From the NCBI RefSeq assembly GCF_001280515.1, contig NZ_LBIQ01000019.1:1-64000 (forward strand): a stretch of DNA of 64,000 bases. The letters run 5' to 3'. How positions within the stretch are numbered: position 1 is the stretch's first letter; each line of letters begins with the position of its first letter. Of the stretch, positions 8,303-17,536 are shown piece by piece. The stretch comes from Mangrovimonas sp. ST2L15. GTDB lineage: Bacteria; Bacteroidota; Bacteroidia; Flavobacteriales; Flavobacteriaceae. A program made the translations under genes and the position numbers. A model generated the notes under the pieces. It was not told the DNA's origin. It worked only from the letters and a program-made list of their open reading frames with translations, and ran no database searches.

Positions 8303-9232
8303 CTAATTTTTAATTTTAGAAGCTAATAAATAGATTACAGCCATTCTAACTGCTACCCCATTTTGAACTTGATCCAAAATAATAGCTTGATCAGAATCTG
8401 CTACATCACTAGTAATTTCCACTCCCCTATTGATTGGTCCCGGGTGCATGATTACTATTTCCTTATCTAAAGAATCTAATAAGGCTTTATTTACACCAAA
8501 TTGCTGTGTGTATTCCCTTGTTGATGGAAAATAGCTGATATCCATTCTCTCATTTTGAACTCTTAGCATATTAGCTACATCACACCATTCCAAAGCCTTT
8601 CTTAAGTTGGTTTCAACCTTAACACCCAATTTATCAATATACTTAGGAAGAAGTGTTTTTGGTCCGCATACCATGACATTGGCACCTTGTAATTGTAAGG
8701 CAAAAATATTTGAGAGCGCGACTCTACTATGCAATATATCACCTACAATAACGACATTTTTTCCTCCAACTTCTCCTAAACGCTCCCTAATAGAAAACGA
8801 ATCTAATAGCGCTTGGGTTGGATGCTCATGAGCTCCATCACCTGCATTGACAATACTCGCATTGACATGTTGGGATAGAAAGACACCTGCTCCAGGATTG
8901 GGATGTCTCATAACCACCATATCAACTTTCATGGAGAGAATATTATTAACCGTGTCTATTAAGGTTTCTCCTTTCTTTACAGATGATTGAGATGCCGAAA
9001 AATTAATCACATCGGCCGAGAGTCTTTTCTCAGCAAGTTCAAAGGACAATTTGGTCCTTGTTGAGTTTTCAAAAAATAGATTAGCTATCGTAATATCTCT
9101 TAAAGAAGGAACCTTCTTAATAGGTCTATTAATGACTTCCTTAAAATGATCTGCGGTGCTGAAAATAAGATCAATGTCTGCTTTATTCAGATATTTGATC
9201 CCTAATAAGTGATTGACACTTAATTCACTCAT
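8303..9232 (-). CDS. pyrB: Aspartate carbamoyltransferase catalytic chain
   Basis: 309 residues. It condenses carbamoyl phosphate with L-aspartate, the first committed step of pyrimidine synthesis. Carbamoyl-phosphate motif FENSTRTKLSFE, HPTQALLD with the substrate-binding His, VVIVGDILHSRVALSN and the late loop MHPGPINRGVEI are all intact. No pyrI regulatory chain lies next to it, so allosteric control by PyrI is not expected from this locus; PyrR, 3 bp upstream, is the likely regulator. The genes pyrR and pyrB are paired in many bacteria. Confidence 0.97.
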   Translation of the reverse strand: MSELSVNHLLGIKYLNKADIDLIFSTADHFKEVINRPIKKVPSLRDITIANLFFENSTRTKLSFELAEKRLSADVINFSASQSSVKKGETLIDTVNNILSMKVDMVVMRHPNPGAGVFLSQHVNASIVNAGDGAHEHPTQALLDSFSIRERLGEVGGKNVVIVGDILHSRVALSNIFALQLQGANVMVCGPKTLLPKYIDKLGVKVETNLRKALEWCDVANMLRVQNERMDISYFPSTREYTQQFGVNKALLDSLDKEIVIMHPGPINRGVEITSDVADSDQAIILDQVQNGVAVRMAVIYLLASKIKN

Positions 9233-9235
9233 GTT

Positions 9236-9775
9236 TTAATTATTTATAAGATAAACCGAATCTTCTCCTTCGTTTTCACTCCAATTTACCTTTACTTTTT
9301 CATTATTTATAGCATCAACTTGTCTGCCTCTATAATCGGGTTGAATAGGTAAATGTCTGCTAAACCTTCTATCTATAAGAGTTAATAGCTCTATTTCAGC
9401 CGGTCTTCCAAACGATTGAATAGCAGTAAGGGCTGAACGAATGCTTCGTCCAGTATATAGTACATCATCTATAAACACAATTCGCTTGTCTTCCACAATA
9501 AAATCAATATGGGTGGAATTGGCCTGTAATGGCTTATCACTCCTTCTAAAATCATCCCTAAAAAAAGTGATGTCTAGTGAACCCCATTTAATATCCTTTA
9601 TTTGATAATCCTCTTGCAGAATTTTAACCAATCTATCGGCTAAAAATTTCCCTCTAGGTTGAAGACCAATGAGCGCTGTATTTGAGAAATCGTTGTGTTT
9701 TTCAATAAGTTGACAAGCCAATCTATGTAGAATGATGTTTACCTCTTTGTTGTTAAGTAAAACTTTTTGACTCAT
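9236..9775 (-). CDS. pyrR: PyrR, pyrimidine operon regulator and uracil phosphoribosyltransferase family
   Basis: 179 residues from ATG 9775; another in-frame ATG lies at 9790. I prefer 9775 because a promoter -7 box (TATCTTTG, 9802-9809 minus) would put the RNA start only a few bases before 9790, while MSQKVLLN is the usual N-terminus. A type I phosphoribosyltransferase fold with the PRPP loop IVFIDDVLYTGRSIRSAL. In Firmicutes PyrR is an RNA-binding attenuator; I see no attenuator in the short leader here, so regulation by that route is unproven. First gene of the five-gene unit ending in pdxH. Confidence 0.94.
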   Translation of the reverse strand: MSQKVLLNNKEVNIILHRLACQLIEKHNDFSNTALIGLQPRGKFLADRLVKILQEDYQIKDIKWGSLDITFFRDDFRRSDKPLQANSTHIDFIVEDKRIVFIDDVLYTGRSIRSALTAIQSFGRPAEIELLTLIDRRFSRHLPIQPDYRGRQVDAINNEKVKVNWSENEGEDSVYLINN

Positions 9776-9801
9776 AGTATTCCCAAACATTGTTTGGTAA
9801 A

Positions 9802-9809
9802 CAAAGATA
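9802..9809 (-). promoter_or_regulatory. Promoter -7 box for the pyrR-pyrB-rnz-pdxH operon
   Basis: On the minus strand this reads TATCTTTG, a full match to the Bacteroidetes TAnnTTTG element. No good TTG is visible 19-21 bp upstream. RNA would start near 9796, about 20 nt before the ATG at 9775. Confidence 0.55.
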
Positions 9810-9842
9810 AGCTAAAAATTGAGTTTTCGAATGCTCATAAAA

Positions 9843-9873
9843 TAAAAAAGCCTTCAAAAATTGAAGGCTTTCT
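9843..9873 (-). terminator. Terminator of rpsA
   Basis: GCCTTCAA-AAA-TTGAAGGC (9850-9868) with the A-run 9844-9849 giving a U-tract on the minus strand, 28 bp beyond the rpsA stop. Confidence 0.88.
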
Positions 9874-9896
9874 TTATTGGTAATGGATTGAAAAAA

Positions 9897-11729
9897 TTAT
9901 TTCTTTCCGTCCATTTTATCCTTAAGAGCTTGTAAAGCATCATTGGCATCACCTAATGTAGGCTTAGCTTCTGCTGCAGCAGCTTCTGCTTTTTTAGCAG
10001 CAGCTTTTACAATCTTAGCTTCTTCTTCTCTGAAGACTGCAGTGTGTGAAGCAACAACTCTCTTGAATTCTTTGTTGAATTCAATGATTTTAAATTCTGC
10101 TTCTTCACCTTTCTTAAGTTTCTTACCATCTTCTTTCTCTAAATGACGAGCTGGTACGAAAGCTACGATGTCTTCATTAAATTCTACAGTAGCACCTTTG
10201 TCAACGATTTCAGTTACCTCTGCAGTGTGAGATGACCCAACTGCGAAGTCTTTTTCGTATTTATCCCAAGGGTTCTCTGTAGTTTGTTTGTGACCTAAAC
10301 TTAATTTACGTCCTTCAACATCCAATTCAAGAACAATCACATCCAATTTGTCTCCTACGTTACAGAATTCACTTGGGTGCTTGATTTTCTTAGTCCAAGA
10401 TAAATCAGAGATATAAATCAATCCGTCAATACCTTCTTCTAATTCAACAAATACACCAAAGTTTGTAAAGTTACGTACAACACCTGTGTGCTTAGAACCT
10501 ACAGGATACTTAGAAGTAATATCAGTCCATGGATCTGGAGTCAATTGCTTGATACCAAGAGACATTTTACGCTCTTCTCTATCTAAAGTTAAGATAACTG
10601 CTTCAACTTCATCACCGATAGCAACGAAATCTTGAGCAGAACGTAAATGTGTAGACCAAGACATTTCAGAAACGTGAATCAATCCTTCAACACCATCAGC
10701 AACTTCAATAAACGCACCGTAATCTGCAATTACAACTACTTTACCTTTTACTTTGTCACCAACTTTAACTTCTTCTCCAAGAGCATCCCATGGGTGCTTG
10801 CTCAATTGCTTAAGACCTAATTGGATTCTTGATTTATCTTCATCAAAATCAAGGATTACAACGTTTAATTTTTGATCTAATTCAACAATTTCATTTGGAT
10901 GGTTGATTCTTGACCAAGAAAGATCTGTAATGTGAACTAAACCGTCAACACCACCTAAGTCAATAAACACACCATAAGAAGTAATGTTTTTAACAACACC
11001 TTCTAATACTTGTCCTTTTTCTAATTGACCAATGATTTCTTTCTTTTGTTCTTCTATATCAGCTTCAATTAAAGCTTTATGAGAAACTACTACGTTCTTA
11101 AATTCGTGGTTGATTTTAACAACTTTGAATTCCATAGTTTTGTTAACGTAAGCATCGTAGTCACGGATAGGCTTCACGTCAATTTGAGAACCTGGTAAGA
11201 ATGCTTCAATACCAAATACGTCAACGATCATACCTCCTTTAGTTCTACACTTAACGAAACCATTAACGATTTCACCAGTATCATGAGCTGCGTTAACACG
11301 ATCCCAAGCTTTAATCACACGAGCTTTTCTGTGGGATAATACCAATTGACCTGTTGCGTCTTCACGCACGTCAATCAATACTTCTACTTTGTCTCCTACT
11401 TTTAAGTTTGGATTGTAACGGAATTCGTTCAAAGAAACAACACCTTCAGATTTAGCATTGATATCGATAATAGCATCACGATCTGTAATGTGAACTACTT
11501 CTCCTTCTACTACTTCATCATCTAAAGTGTCTACGAAATTCTCTGCAACTAACTTTTCGAATTCTTTCAATTGAGAGTCTTCTACTTCGTCGATTCCTTC
11601 TTCGTAATTGTGCCAGTTGAAATCTTTTAAAAATTTCTCTGGGTTTGCTTGAGCCGCAGAAACTTGCGGTGCCTCAGCAGTTTTTGCTTCAGTTGCTTCA
11701 ACTTCAGCTTGTTTTGCATTTTCAGCCAT
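9897..11729 (-). CDS. rpsA: 30S ribosomal protein S1
   Basis: 610 residues with six S1 RNA-binding domains, beginning near residues 75, 155, 245, 330, 417 and 500; the middle ones carry the classic GVFIDLGGVDGLVHITDLSW type pattern. The N-terminus has a low-complexity Ala/Glu-rich extension (EVEATEAKTAEAPQVSAAQ) and the C-terminus an Ala/Lys tail. S1 brings mRNA to the small subunit. It lies downstream of cmk in the same direction, the same neighbourhood as cmk-rpsA in Proteobacteria, but with a 178-bp gap and its own terminator. The ATG start is supported by the long upstream leader lacking other starts. Confidence 0.97.
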   Translation of the reverse strand: MAENAKQAEVEATEAKTAEAPQVSAAQANPEKFLKDFNWHNYEEGIDEVEDSQLKEFEKLVAENFVDTLDDEVVEGEVVHITDRDAIIDINAKSEGVVSLNEFRYNPNLKVGDKVEVLIDVREDATGQLVLSHRKARVIKAWDRVNAAHDTGEIVNGFVKCRTKGGMIVDVFGIEAFLPGSQIDVKPIRDYDAYVNKTMEFKVVKINHEFKNVVVSHKALIEADIEEQKKEIIGQLEKGQVLEGVVKNITSYGVFIDLGGVDGLVHITDLSWSRINHPNEIVELDQKLNVVILDFDEDKSRIQLGLKQLSKHPWDALGEEVKVGDKVKGKVVVIADYGAFIEVADGVEGLIHVSEMSWSTHLRSAQDFVAIGDEVEAVILTLDREERKMSLGIKQLTPDPWTDITSKYPVGSKHTGVVRNFTNFGVFVELEEGIDGLIYISDLSWTKKIKHPSEFCNVGDKLDVIVLELDVEGRKLSLGHKQTTENPWDKYEKDFAVGSSHTAEVTEIVDKGATVEFNEDIVAFVPARHLEKEDGKKLKKGEEAEFKIIEFNKEFKRVVASHTAVFREEEAKIVKAAAKKAEAAAAEAKPTLGDANDALQALKDKMDGKK

Positions 11730-11850
11730 ATGCTGATTATTAATTTGTATTCTGCAGTTGATGGAAGTTTAAGCGATGGCTACAGAAGATTATTAATGAT
11801 AAAATTTTCGGTTCCTTTTTTCTATCCATTGATTCGCTAAAAAAGGAGTG

Positions 11851-11858
11851 CAAAAATA
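11851..11858 (-). promoter_or_regulatory. Possible rpsA promoter -7 box
   Basis: The minus strand reads TATTTTTG, which fits TAnnTTTG. It would give an rpsA leader of about 115 nt, room for the autogenous control known for S1 in other phyla. No -33 element at proper spacing is obvious. Confidence 0.35.
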
Positions 11859-11907
11859 ATACTTAAAATCCAATAAACCTAATGTTATATCGCTAAAAAT
11901 TAAAGGC

Positions 11908-12603
11908 TTAGTTTTCAGAATCAATAGCCTTTTGAACCAAGTCCATTATTTCACTAAAAACTTGTTCTTCAGTCAAATAAGAATTATCAATATCAATAGC
12001 GCCTTCGGCTCTTTTTAAAGGGGATTGTTTTCTTGTAGAATCAATATGATCACGTTCTCTCACGTTATTCAAAACATCATCAAACGAAATTTGATCTCCG
12101 CGAGCCTTTAACTCCTCATAACGTCGTTGTGCTCTCACCTGCTCAGATGCTGTCATGAATATTTTTAATTCAGCATTAGGAAAAACAACAGTTCCAATAT
12201 CTCTCCCATCCATAACAACTCCTTTGTCTTCACCCAGTTTCCTCTGCTTTTTAACCAAAAAAGTCCGCACCTCAGGAACAGCAGCTACCTGACTTACAAA
12301 AGAAGACACATCTAAGGTTCTTATTTCTTTTTCAACATTTTCTCCATTCAAGTAAACCTCTGCAAATCCAACCTCTGGATTAAAATGAAAAGCCAACTCA
12401 ATATCTTCAAGTTTTGAGATTAAGGTACCCTTATCAAAATGGTTATCATCAATCCATTCGTGTCTCATGGCAAACAAAGTCACTACACGATACATGGCGC
12501 CGCTATCTACATAGACATATCCCAATTTTGAAGCTAATTTCTTGGCGACCGTACTTTTTCCTGTCGAAGAATAACCATCTATGGCAATTGTAATTTTATC
12601 CAT
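11908..12603 (-). CDS. cmk: Cytidylate kinase
   Basis: 231 residues, usual for Cmk. P-loop GYSSTGKSTVAKKLA at the N-terminus, then VDSGAMYRVVT, the GVVMDGRDIGTVVFPNA CMP-site block and the lid region RAQRRYEELKARG. It phosphorylates CMP and dCMP with ATP. It starts 2 bp after the porQ stop, so the two genes are one transcript; this porQ-cmk order is common in the family. Confidence 0.97.
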   Translation of the reverse strand: MDKITIAIDGYSSTGKSTVAKKLASKLGYVYVDSGAMYRVVTLFAMRHEWIDDNHFDKGTLISKLEDIELAFHFNPEVGFAEVYLNGENVEKEIRTLDVSSFVSQVAAVPEVRTFLVKKQRKLGEDKGVVMDGRDIGTVVFPNAELKIFMTASEQVRAQRRYEELKARGDQISFDDVLNNVRERDHIDSTRKQSPLKRAEGAIDIDNSYLTEEQVFSEIMDLVQKAIDSEN

Positions 12604-12605
12604 CC

Positions 12606-13625
12606 TTATCTCAAATCAATTTGTAAGCCAAAGAAATTGGCATTTGATGCACTTGTATATCTAGCGTGTGTGTAGCTAAAACGAAATTTATTCAACTTCA
12701 CACCAAATCCGGCAGAAATTCCAGAAAAATTTCTTTCATCAACAATCCTTAATTCCTCACCCCTCCTAAAATTATATCCAATTCTAATGTTGAATCCGCC
12801 TTTTGGAAAAAATTCTGCTCCTAAGATGGTATGCCTTAATACATTAGTAAAAAAACCAACTTCTTCTTGTGTTTGATTTCCTTCCAAATCGGTTTCTGCC
12901 CTAGAAGGGTTGGAAACTGAAATAGGCCACTTTTGAAGATTTTCAAAAGTGATGTGCCACCTTAAAGGAATATGCTCTAATGTTTGGGAAAGACCAAGAG
13001 CTACCTCAAATGGCAATGATTCTCTTTGTCCGGCATACGTAGTAATTTGAGTTCCAAAATTGCGTACTACCAAAGCTGCCTGAAATTCGATATCTTCATC
13101 TAAATATATCAAACCAGCATCCACAGCTGCACCAAAGGAATTATACTGTTCTAGTTTTGATGTTATTAATTTAATACTTCCGCCTAAGTAAAAATCAGAC
13201 CAACCCAATTGTTTGGCATAACCAAAAGATACTGCCGCTTCATTACCCGTAAAGGAACCGGTGGCATTACCTAACTCATCATAACCGTCAAAGCTTCCGT
13301 AATTAATGTAATTGACACCTATATGAAACGTTTGTGTTCTACGATCGACTGTATAGGCATATGCTGCCGTACCATAATTGATTCCTCCAAGATAATTACT
13401 ATAGTTTACGGCCAACTGACCGTCCATTTCAACATTTATAGTTGCAGGATTGTATATGGCTTGAGTGACATCATAATCAATGTTAGTGATCGTCTTGCCT
13501 CCCAATGCTGCTTGTCTTGGCGATGAAATTAAATTCAAAAACTGATAGGTTGACTCACCTCCTATTTGAGACCAGCCAACCAATGAAGTAAGAAAGAACA
13601 ATAAAACCGGGTAGTTCTTTTTCAT
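12606..13625 (-). CDS. porQ: Type IX secretion system protein PorQ
   Basis: 339 residues with a signal peptide (MKKNYPVLLFFLTSLVGWSQ) and the PorQ hallmark IGGESTYQFLNLISSPRQAALGGK followed by a barrel of the PorV/FadL-like kind, ending in FGLQIDLR. PorQ is part of the outer-membrane attachment complex that moves T9SS cargo from the translocon to the sortase-like PorU. It belongs functionally with the T9SS cargo at the left end of the window although it is 10 kb away and embedded among housekeeping genes. Confidence 0.9.
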   Translation of the reverse strand: MKKNYPVLLFFLTSLVGWSQIGGESTYQFLNLISSPRQAALGGKTITNIDYDVTQAIYNPATINVEMDGQLAVNYSNYLGGINYGTAAYAYTVDRRTQTFHIGVNYINYGSFDGYDELGNATGSFTGNEAAVSFGYAKQLGWSDFYLGGSIKLITSKLEQYNSFGAAVDAGLIYLDEDIEFQAALVVRNFGTQITTYAGQRESLPFEVALGLSQTLEHIPLRWHITFENLQKWPISVSNPSRAETDLEGNQTQEEVGFFTNVLRHTILGAEFFPKGGFNIRIGYNFRRGEELRIVDERNFSGISAGFGVKLNKFRFSYTHARYTSASNANFFGLQIDLR

Positions 13626-13686
13626 AGAGACGCAAAATAACTAAATCTATCTTAAAACGACTGTATGGTTTATTTATTTTTATTTA

Positions 13687-13716
13687 AAGAAAAAACCTCG
13701 AGGAAGTCTCGAGGTT
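13687..13716 (-). terminator. Terminator of lon
   Basis: AACCTCGA (13694-13701) pairs with TCGAGGTT (13708-13715); the preceding A-run supplies the U-tract on the minus strand just after the lon stop. Confidence 0.85.
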
Positions 13717-13722
13717 ACTCAT

Positions 13723-16173
13723 TTATAATTCTTTTGCGTTATTGACTTTCTGATTGGTGAGTGCAATTTTAAGAACATCACTCATATCACTAACATAATG
13801 GAAGGTTAATCCTTTAAGATATTCTTCTTTTATTTCGTTAATATCTCTTCTATTCTCTTCACAAAGCACTATCTCCTTAATTCTAGCTCGTTTGGCCGCC
13901 AAGATTTTCTCCTTAATTCCTCCCACTGGTAACACTTTACCTCTTAAGGTAATTTCCCCAGTCATGGCTAAATTCTTCTTAACCTTTCTTTGAGTAAAGA
14001 GTGATACAAGCGATGTCAACATGGTGATACCAGCGCTAGGTCCATCTTTTGGTGTAGCACCTTCAGGTACATGTATATGCACATTGTATTTATCAAATAT
14101 CTCAGGGTTTAGATTAAATTCATCAGCATGAGCTTTAATATACTCCATGGCAATGGTAGCCGATTCCTTCATCACTTTTCCAAGGTTTCCAGTAATGTTC
14201 AATTGACCTTTACCCTTTGACAATATCGATTCAATAAAAAGAATATCCCCTCCTACTTGAGTCCAAGCCAAACCAGTTACAACTCCGGCCACATTATTAT
14301 TTTCATATTTGTCACGCTCTAATCTTGGTGCCCCCAATACTTCAATAACATCATCATTGGTAACTTTCACGTGATATTCTTCTTCCATGGCTATATTCTT
14401 AGCTGCATATCTCACCATTTTGGCGATTTGCTTTTCCAATCCACGTACTCCCGATTCTCTAGTGTAACCTTCTACTATTTTCTCAAGCTGGGTTTTACCA
14501 ATTTTTAAATCTTTAGCCGTTAAACCATGTTCTTTTAATTGCTTTGGAAGAAGATGCCTTTTGGCAATCTCCACTTTCTCTTCAATGGTATAACCAGTCA
14601 CATTAATAATCTCCATTCTATCCCTTAAAGCGGGTTGAATGGTTGCTAAACTATTGGAAGTTGCAATAAACATGACCTTAGACAAATCAAATCCCATTTC
14701 TAAGAAATTGTCATAGAAATCACTGTTTTGCTCTGGGTCCAATACTTCCAACATAGCAGATGAAGGATCCCCTTGATGGGAATTTGACAATTTATCAATT
14801 TCATCCAAAACAAACACAGGATTTGATGTACCTGCTTTTTTAAGGTTTTGAATAATCCTTCCAGGCATAGCACCTATATAAGTTTTTCTATGTCCTCTAA
14901 TTTCAGCTTCATCTCTTAATCCACCTAAAGACATTCTGATGTATTCCCTTCCCAGTGCCTCTGCAATAGATTTACCCAACGAGGTTTTACCAACACCTGG
15001 AGGCCCATACAAACATAGGATGGGAGATTTCATATCGTTTCTTAACTTAAGAACTGCCAAATACTCAATAATTCTCTTTTTAACATCATCCAAGCCATAA
15101 TGATCGCGATCCAAAATTCTTTTGGCTCGTTTCAAATCAAAATTATCCTTGCTAAATTCGTTCCAAGGTAAGTCCAGAAAAAGATCCAGATAATTTCTTT
15201 GGATTGAATACTCCGCTACCTGCGGATTCATACGGTGCATTTTGGCAATCTCCTTTTCGAAATGCTTAGCAACTTTTTCATCCCATTTCTTAGACTTGGA
15301 ACGCTCCTTCATTTCTTCCAACTCTTCATCATAACTCACACCACCCAACTCTTCTTGAATGGTTTTCATTTGTTGGTGAAGGAAATATTCGCGCTGTTGT
15401 TGGTTCATGTCATTTTGCACCTTCAATTGGATGTCATTTTTCAACTCCAATTTTTGGTACTCTAAGTTCATAAACTTTAAGGTTTCCAGAGCACGATCTT
15501 TTAAATCACTCGATTCCAACAAAGACTGCTTTTCTTGAACGCTTAAGTTCATATTGGAAGAAACAAAATTGACCAAGAAGGAATTGCTTTGGATATTTTT
15601 AATAGCAAAGGAAGCTTCAGAAGGAATATTTGGACTTTCCTTAATAATCATCAATGATAAATCTTTGATAGATTCTATAATTGCCTCAAACTCCTTATTT
15701 GCTGGTTCGGGTTTTGTTTCAGAGACACCCTCTATCGTTGCTGTTATATAAGGTTCCTCAGTAATCACTTGATTGATTTGAAAACGCTTTTTACCTTGTA
15801 AAATAACCGTGGTATTTCCATCAGGCATTTTTAGCACCTTAAGAATTCTAGCTACCGTACCTGTTTGATGCAGGTCTTTAGCCGTAGGATTTTCAATTGC
15901 TTCATCCTTTTGAGCGACAACTCCAATTACTTTTCCACCTTTATTGGCATCATTAATTAACTTAATAGACTTATCTCTACCAGCGGTGATTGGAATAACC
16001 ACGCCTGGAAACAAAACCGTATTTCTTAATGAAAGAATAGGTAATGTCTCGGGTAATTCCTCTTTATTAATTTCTTCTTCATCCTCGGGTGTCATTAAAG
16101 GGATTAACTCTGAATTCTCGTCAAAATCTTGTAATGACAAACTGTCAAGATTTAAAATACTTGTCTTCTTCAT
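13723..16173 (-). CDS. lon: ATP-dependent protease Lon
   Basis: 816 residues, full length. N-terminal LON substrate domain ([18 protein letters not shown] onwards), AAA+ module with Walker [14 protein letters not shown] and Walker [10 protein letters not shown], and a C-terminal serine-lysine protease domain with the catalytic serine in [10 protein letters not shown] and the lysine in [13 protein letters not shown]. It degrades misfolded and regulatory proteins in the cytosol. A short Asp/Glu-rich N-terminal extension ([19 protein letters not shown] region) precedes the LON domain. It is monocistronic: its terminator lies downstream and the divergent sigma factor operon lies upstream across 226 bp. 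Confidence 0.98.
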   Translation of the reverse strand: MKKTSILNLDSLSLQDFDENSELIPLMTPEDEEEINKEELPETLPILSLRNTVLFPGVVIPITAGRDKSIKLINDANKGGKVIGVVAQKDEAIENPTAKDLHQTGTVARILKVLKMPDGNTTVILQGKKRFQINQVITEEPYITATIEGVSETKPEPANKEFEAIIESIKDLSLMIIKESPNIPSEASFAIKNIQSNSFLVNFVSSNMNLSVQEKQSLLESSDLKDRALETLKFMNLEYQKLELKNDIQLKVQNDMNQQQREYFLHQQMKTIQEELGGVSYDEELEEMKERSKSKKWDEKVAKHFEKEIAKMHRMNPQVAEYSIQRNYLDLFLDLPWNEFSKDNFDLKRAKRILDRDHYGLDDVKKRIIEYLAVLKLRNDMKSPILCLYGPPGVGKTSLGKSIAEALGREYIRMSLGGLRDEAEIRGHRKTYIGAMPGRIIQNLKKAGTSNPVFVLDEIDKLSNSHQGDPSSAMLEVLDPEQNSDFYDNFLEMGFDLSKVMFIATSNSLATIQPALRDRMEIINVTGYTIEEKVEIAKRHLLPKQLKEHGLTAKDLKIGKTQLEKIVEGYTRESGVRGLEKQIAKMVRYAAKNIAMEEEYHVKVTNDDVIEVLGAPRLERDKYENNNVAGVVTGLAWTQVGGDILFIESILSKGKGQLNITGNLGKVMKESATIAMEYIKAHADEFNLNPEIFDKYNVHIHVPEGATPKDGPSAGITMLTSLVSLFTQRKVKKNLAMTGEITLRGKVLPVGGIKEKILAAKRARIKEIVLCEENRRDINEIKEEYLKGLTFHYVSDMSDVLKIALTNQKVNNAKEL

Positions 16174-16399
16174 ATATTTATTTAGGTCAAACTGTCATAA
16201 CTTAGTAGAAATAACAGCTAATATCTTTTTAATTCATTAACAATTATTGAATCAATTGCCTTGTAACCCTTTAAAATAACTAAGGGAAGAAGGATTTGAT
16301 TCCCCAATATTAGGCAATTAATATGCCAAGAAACTTTTTTTAATGCCAACTGTAACAATTTAAAAAAGCAATTATCTATATAATAACAAAACGTTTTAA

Positions 16400-16963
16400 T
16401 TGTCACTAACCAAACAAAATATTGAGCAATTAGTCGAGCTATGTAAATCCGGTAACCAATTTGCGCAGTTGGAAGTATACAACAGATATTACAAAGCCAT
16501 GTACAATGTAAGCTATAGAATTGTCAAAGACAGTTTTGAAGCTGAAGACATTATGCAGGATGCGTTCTTATCTGCTTTCACAAAGCTTGACACATTGCAC
16601 GATACAGTGACTTTTGGTTCGTGGTTAAAACGAATTGTAATTAACAAGAGTATTTACAACTATAAAAAAAGTCATAAATACCAAAACGTTCCTTATGATG
16701 ATGTCGCCTTTAAAATGGAACAGGCAGATGATGGCATATCGAGTGATTATGAGTATACCAATGTTAAGGCCCAAACGGTCTTGGATACTTTAAGCTCTTT
16801 AAAGGAAAGCTATCGAGTTGCCCTAACGCTTCATCTTATTGAAGGCTATGATTATGAGGAAATAAGTGATATCATGGATATGTCTTATGCAAACTGCCGC
16901 ACCACTATATCGCGTGCCAAAGCTAGCTTAAGACAAAAATTACAACCACAGGTTGAACATTAA
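16400..16963 (+). CDS. ECF-type RNA polymerase sigma factor
   Basis: 187 residues. The start is TTG at 16400: a TAA stop in the same frame lies directly before it (16397-16399) and the next ATG falls inside region 2, so no other start works. Sigma region 2 (YYKAMYNVSYRIVKDSFEAEDIMQDAFLSAF) and region 4 helix-turn-helix (LTLHLIEGYDYEEISDIM, TTISRAKASLRQKL) are clear; region 3 is absent, as in ECF factors. It is followed 12 bp later by a membrane protein that is the probable anti-sigma factor. The rare start codon may keep the level low. The signal that activates it is unknown. Confidence 0.92.
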   Translation: MSLTKQNIEQLVELCKSGNQFAQLEVYNRYYKAMYNVSYRIVKDSFEAEDIMQDAFLSAFTKLDTLHDTVTFGSWLKRIVINKSIYNYKKSHKYQNVPYDDVAFKMEQADDGISSDYEYTNVKAQTVLDTLSSLKESYRVALTLHLIEGYDYEEISDIMDMSYANCRTTISRAKASLRQKLQPQVEH

Positions 16964-16975
16964 ATAAACCAAGTT

Positions 16976-17536
16976 ATGAATGATCCATTAGACAAATTAT
17001 TTGAAAACCTTAATACATCCTTTGATGTGGAAGTGCCCAATGAAGGACACCAAAAAAGGTTTCTAGATAAACTGAACAACCAAAATAAAGAGGTATTGAA
17101 AAAACCTTCCAAATTGAGAACACTTTGGAAACCTCTTATGGGTATTGCCGCTACTGCTGCCATTGTATTAACAGTGCTCTTGGTTAATAAGCCTAGTGAA
17201 TCATCCTATGATTTGGCAGCTGTATCACCTGAATTGGCTAAAACCGAAAGTTTTTTCACAGTCTCTATTGAGTCTGAAATGAAAAAACTGGAAAATGTTA
17301 CCGATCATGATACCCAAGCTTTGGTAAAAGATGCCATGATTCAAATGAGCAAATTGGAAATGGAGTATGAAAAGCTCAAATCCGATTTGAGAAAAAGCGG
17401 CGATGACAAACGTGTGATTTATGCCATGATTTCGAATTTTCAAAATCGAATCAACATTTTAGAAAGTACCCTTAAACAAATTGAATTAGTTAAACAGTTA
17501 AAAAACAATAACAATGAAAGCAACCAAACTATATAG
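16976..17536 (+). CDS. Single-pass membrane protein, probable anti-sigma factor
   Basis: 186 residues: a cytosolic N-terminal part of about 50 residues (FENLNTSFDVEVPNEGHQKRF), one membrane segment (PLMGIAATAAIVLTVLLV) and an extracytoplasmic part that is largely helical and coiled-coil-like (LEMEYEKLKSDLRKSG, FQNRINILESTLKQIELVKQL). I recognise no zinc-binding anti-sigma motif. Position between an ECF sigma gene and an exported protein, and the topology, make it the likely membrane anti-sigma factor. Its 3' end overlaps the next gene by 23 bp, pointing to translational coupling. Confidence 0.75.
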   Translation: MNDPLDKLFENLNTSFDVEVPNEGHQKRFLDKLNNQNKEVLKKPSKLRTLWKPLMGIAATAAIVLTVLLVNKPSESSYDLAAVSPELAKTESFFTVSIESEMKKLENVTDHDTQALVKDAMIQMSKLEMEYEKLKSDLRKSGDDKRVIYAMISNFQNRINILESTLKQIELVKQLKNNNNESNQTI

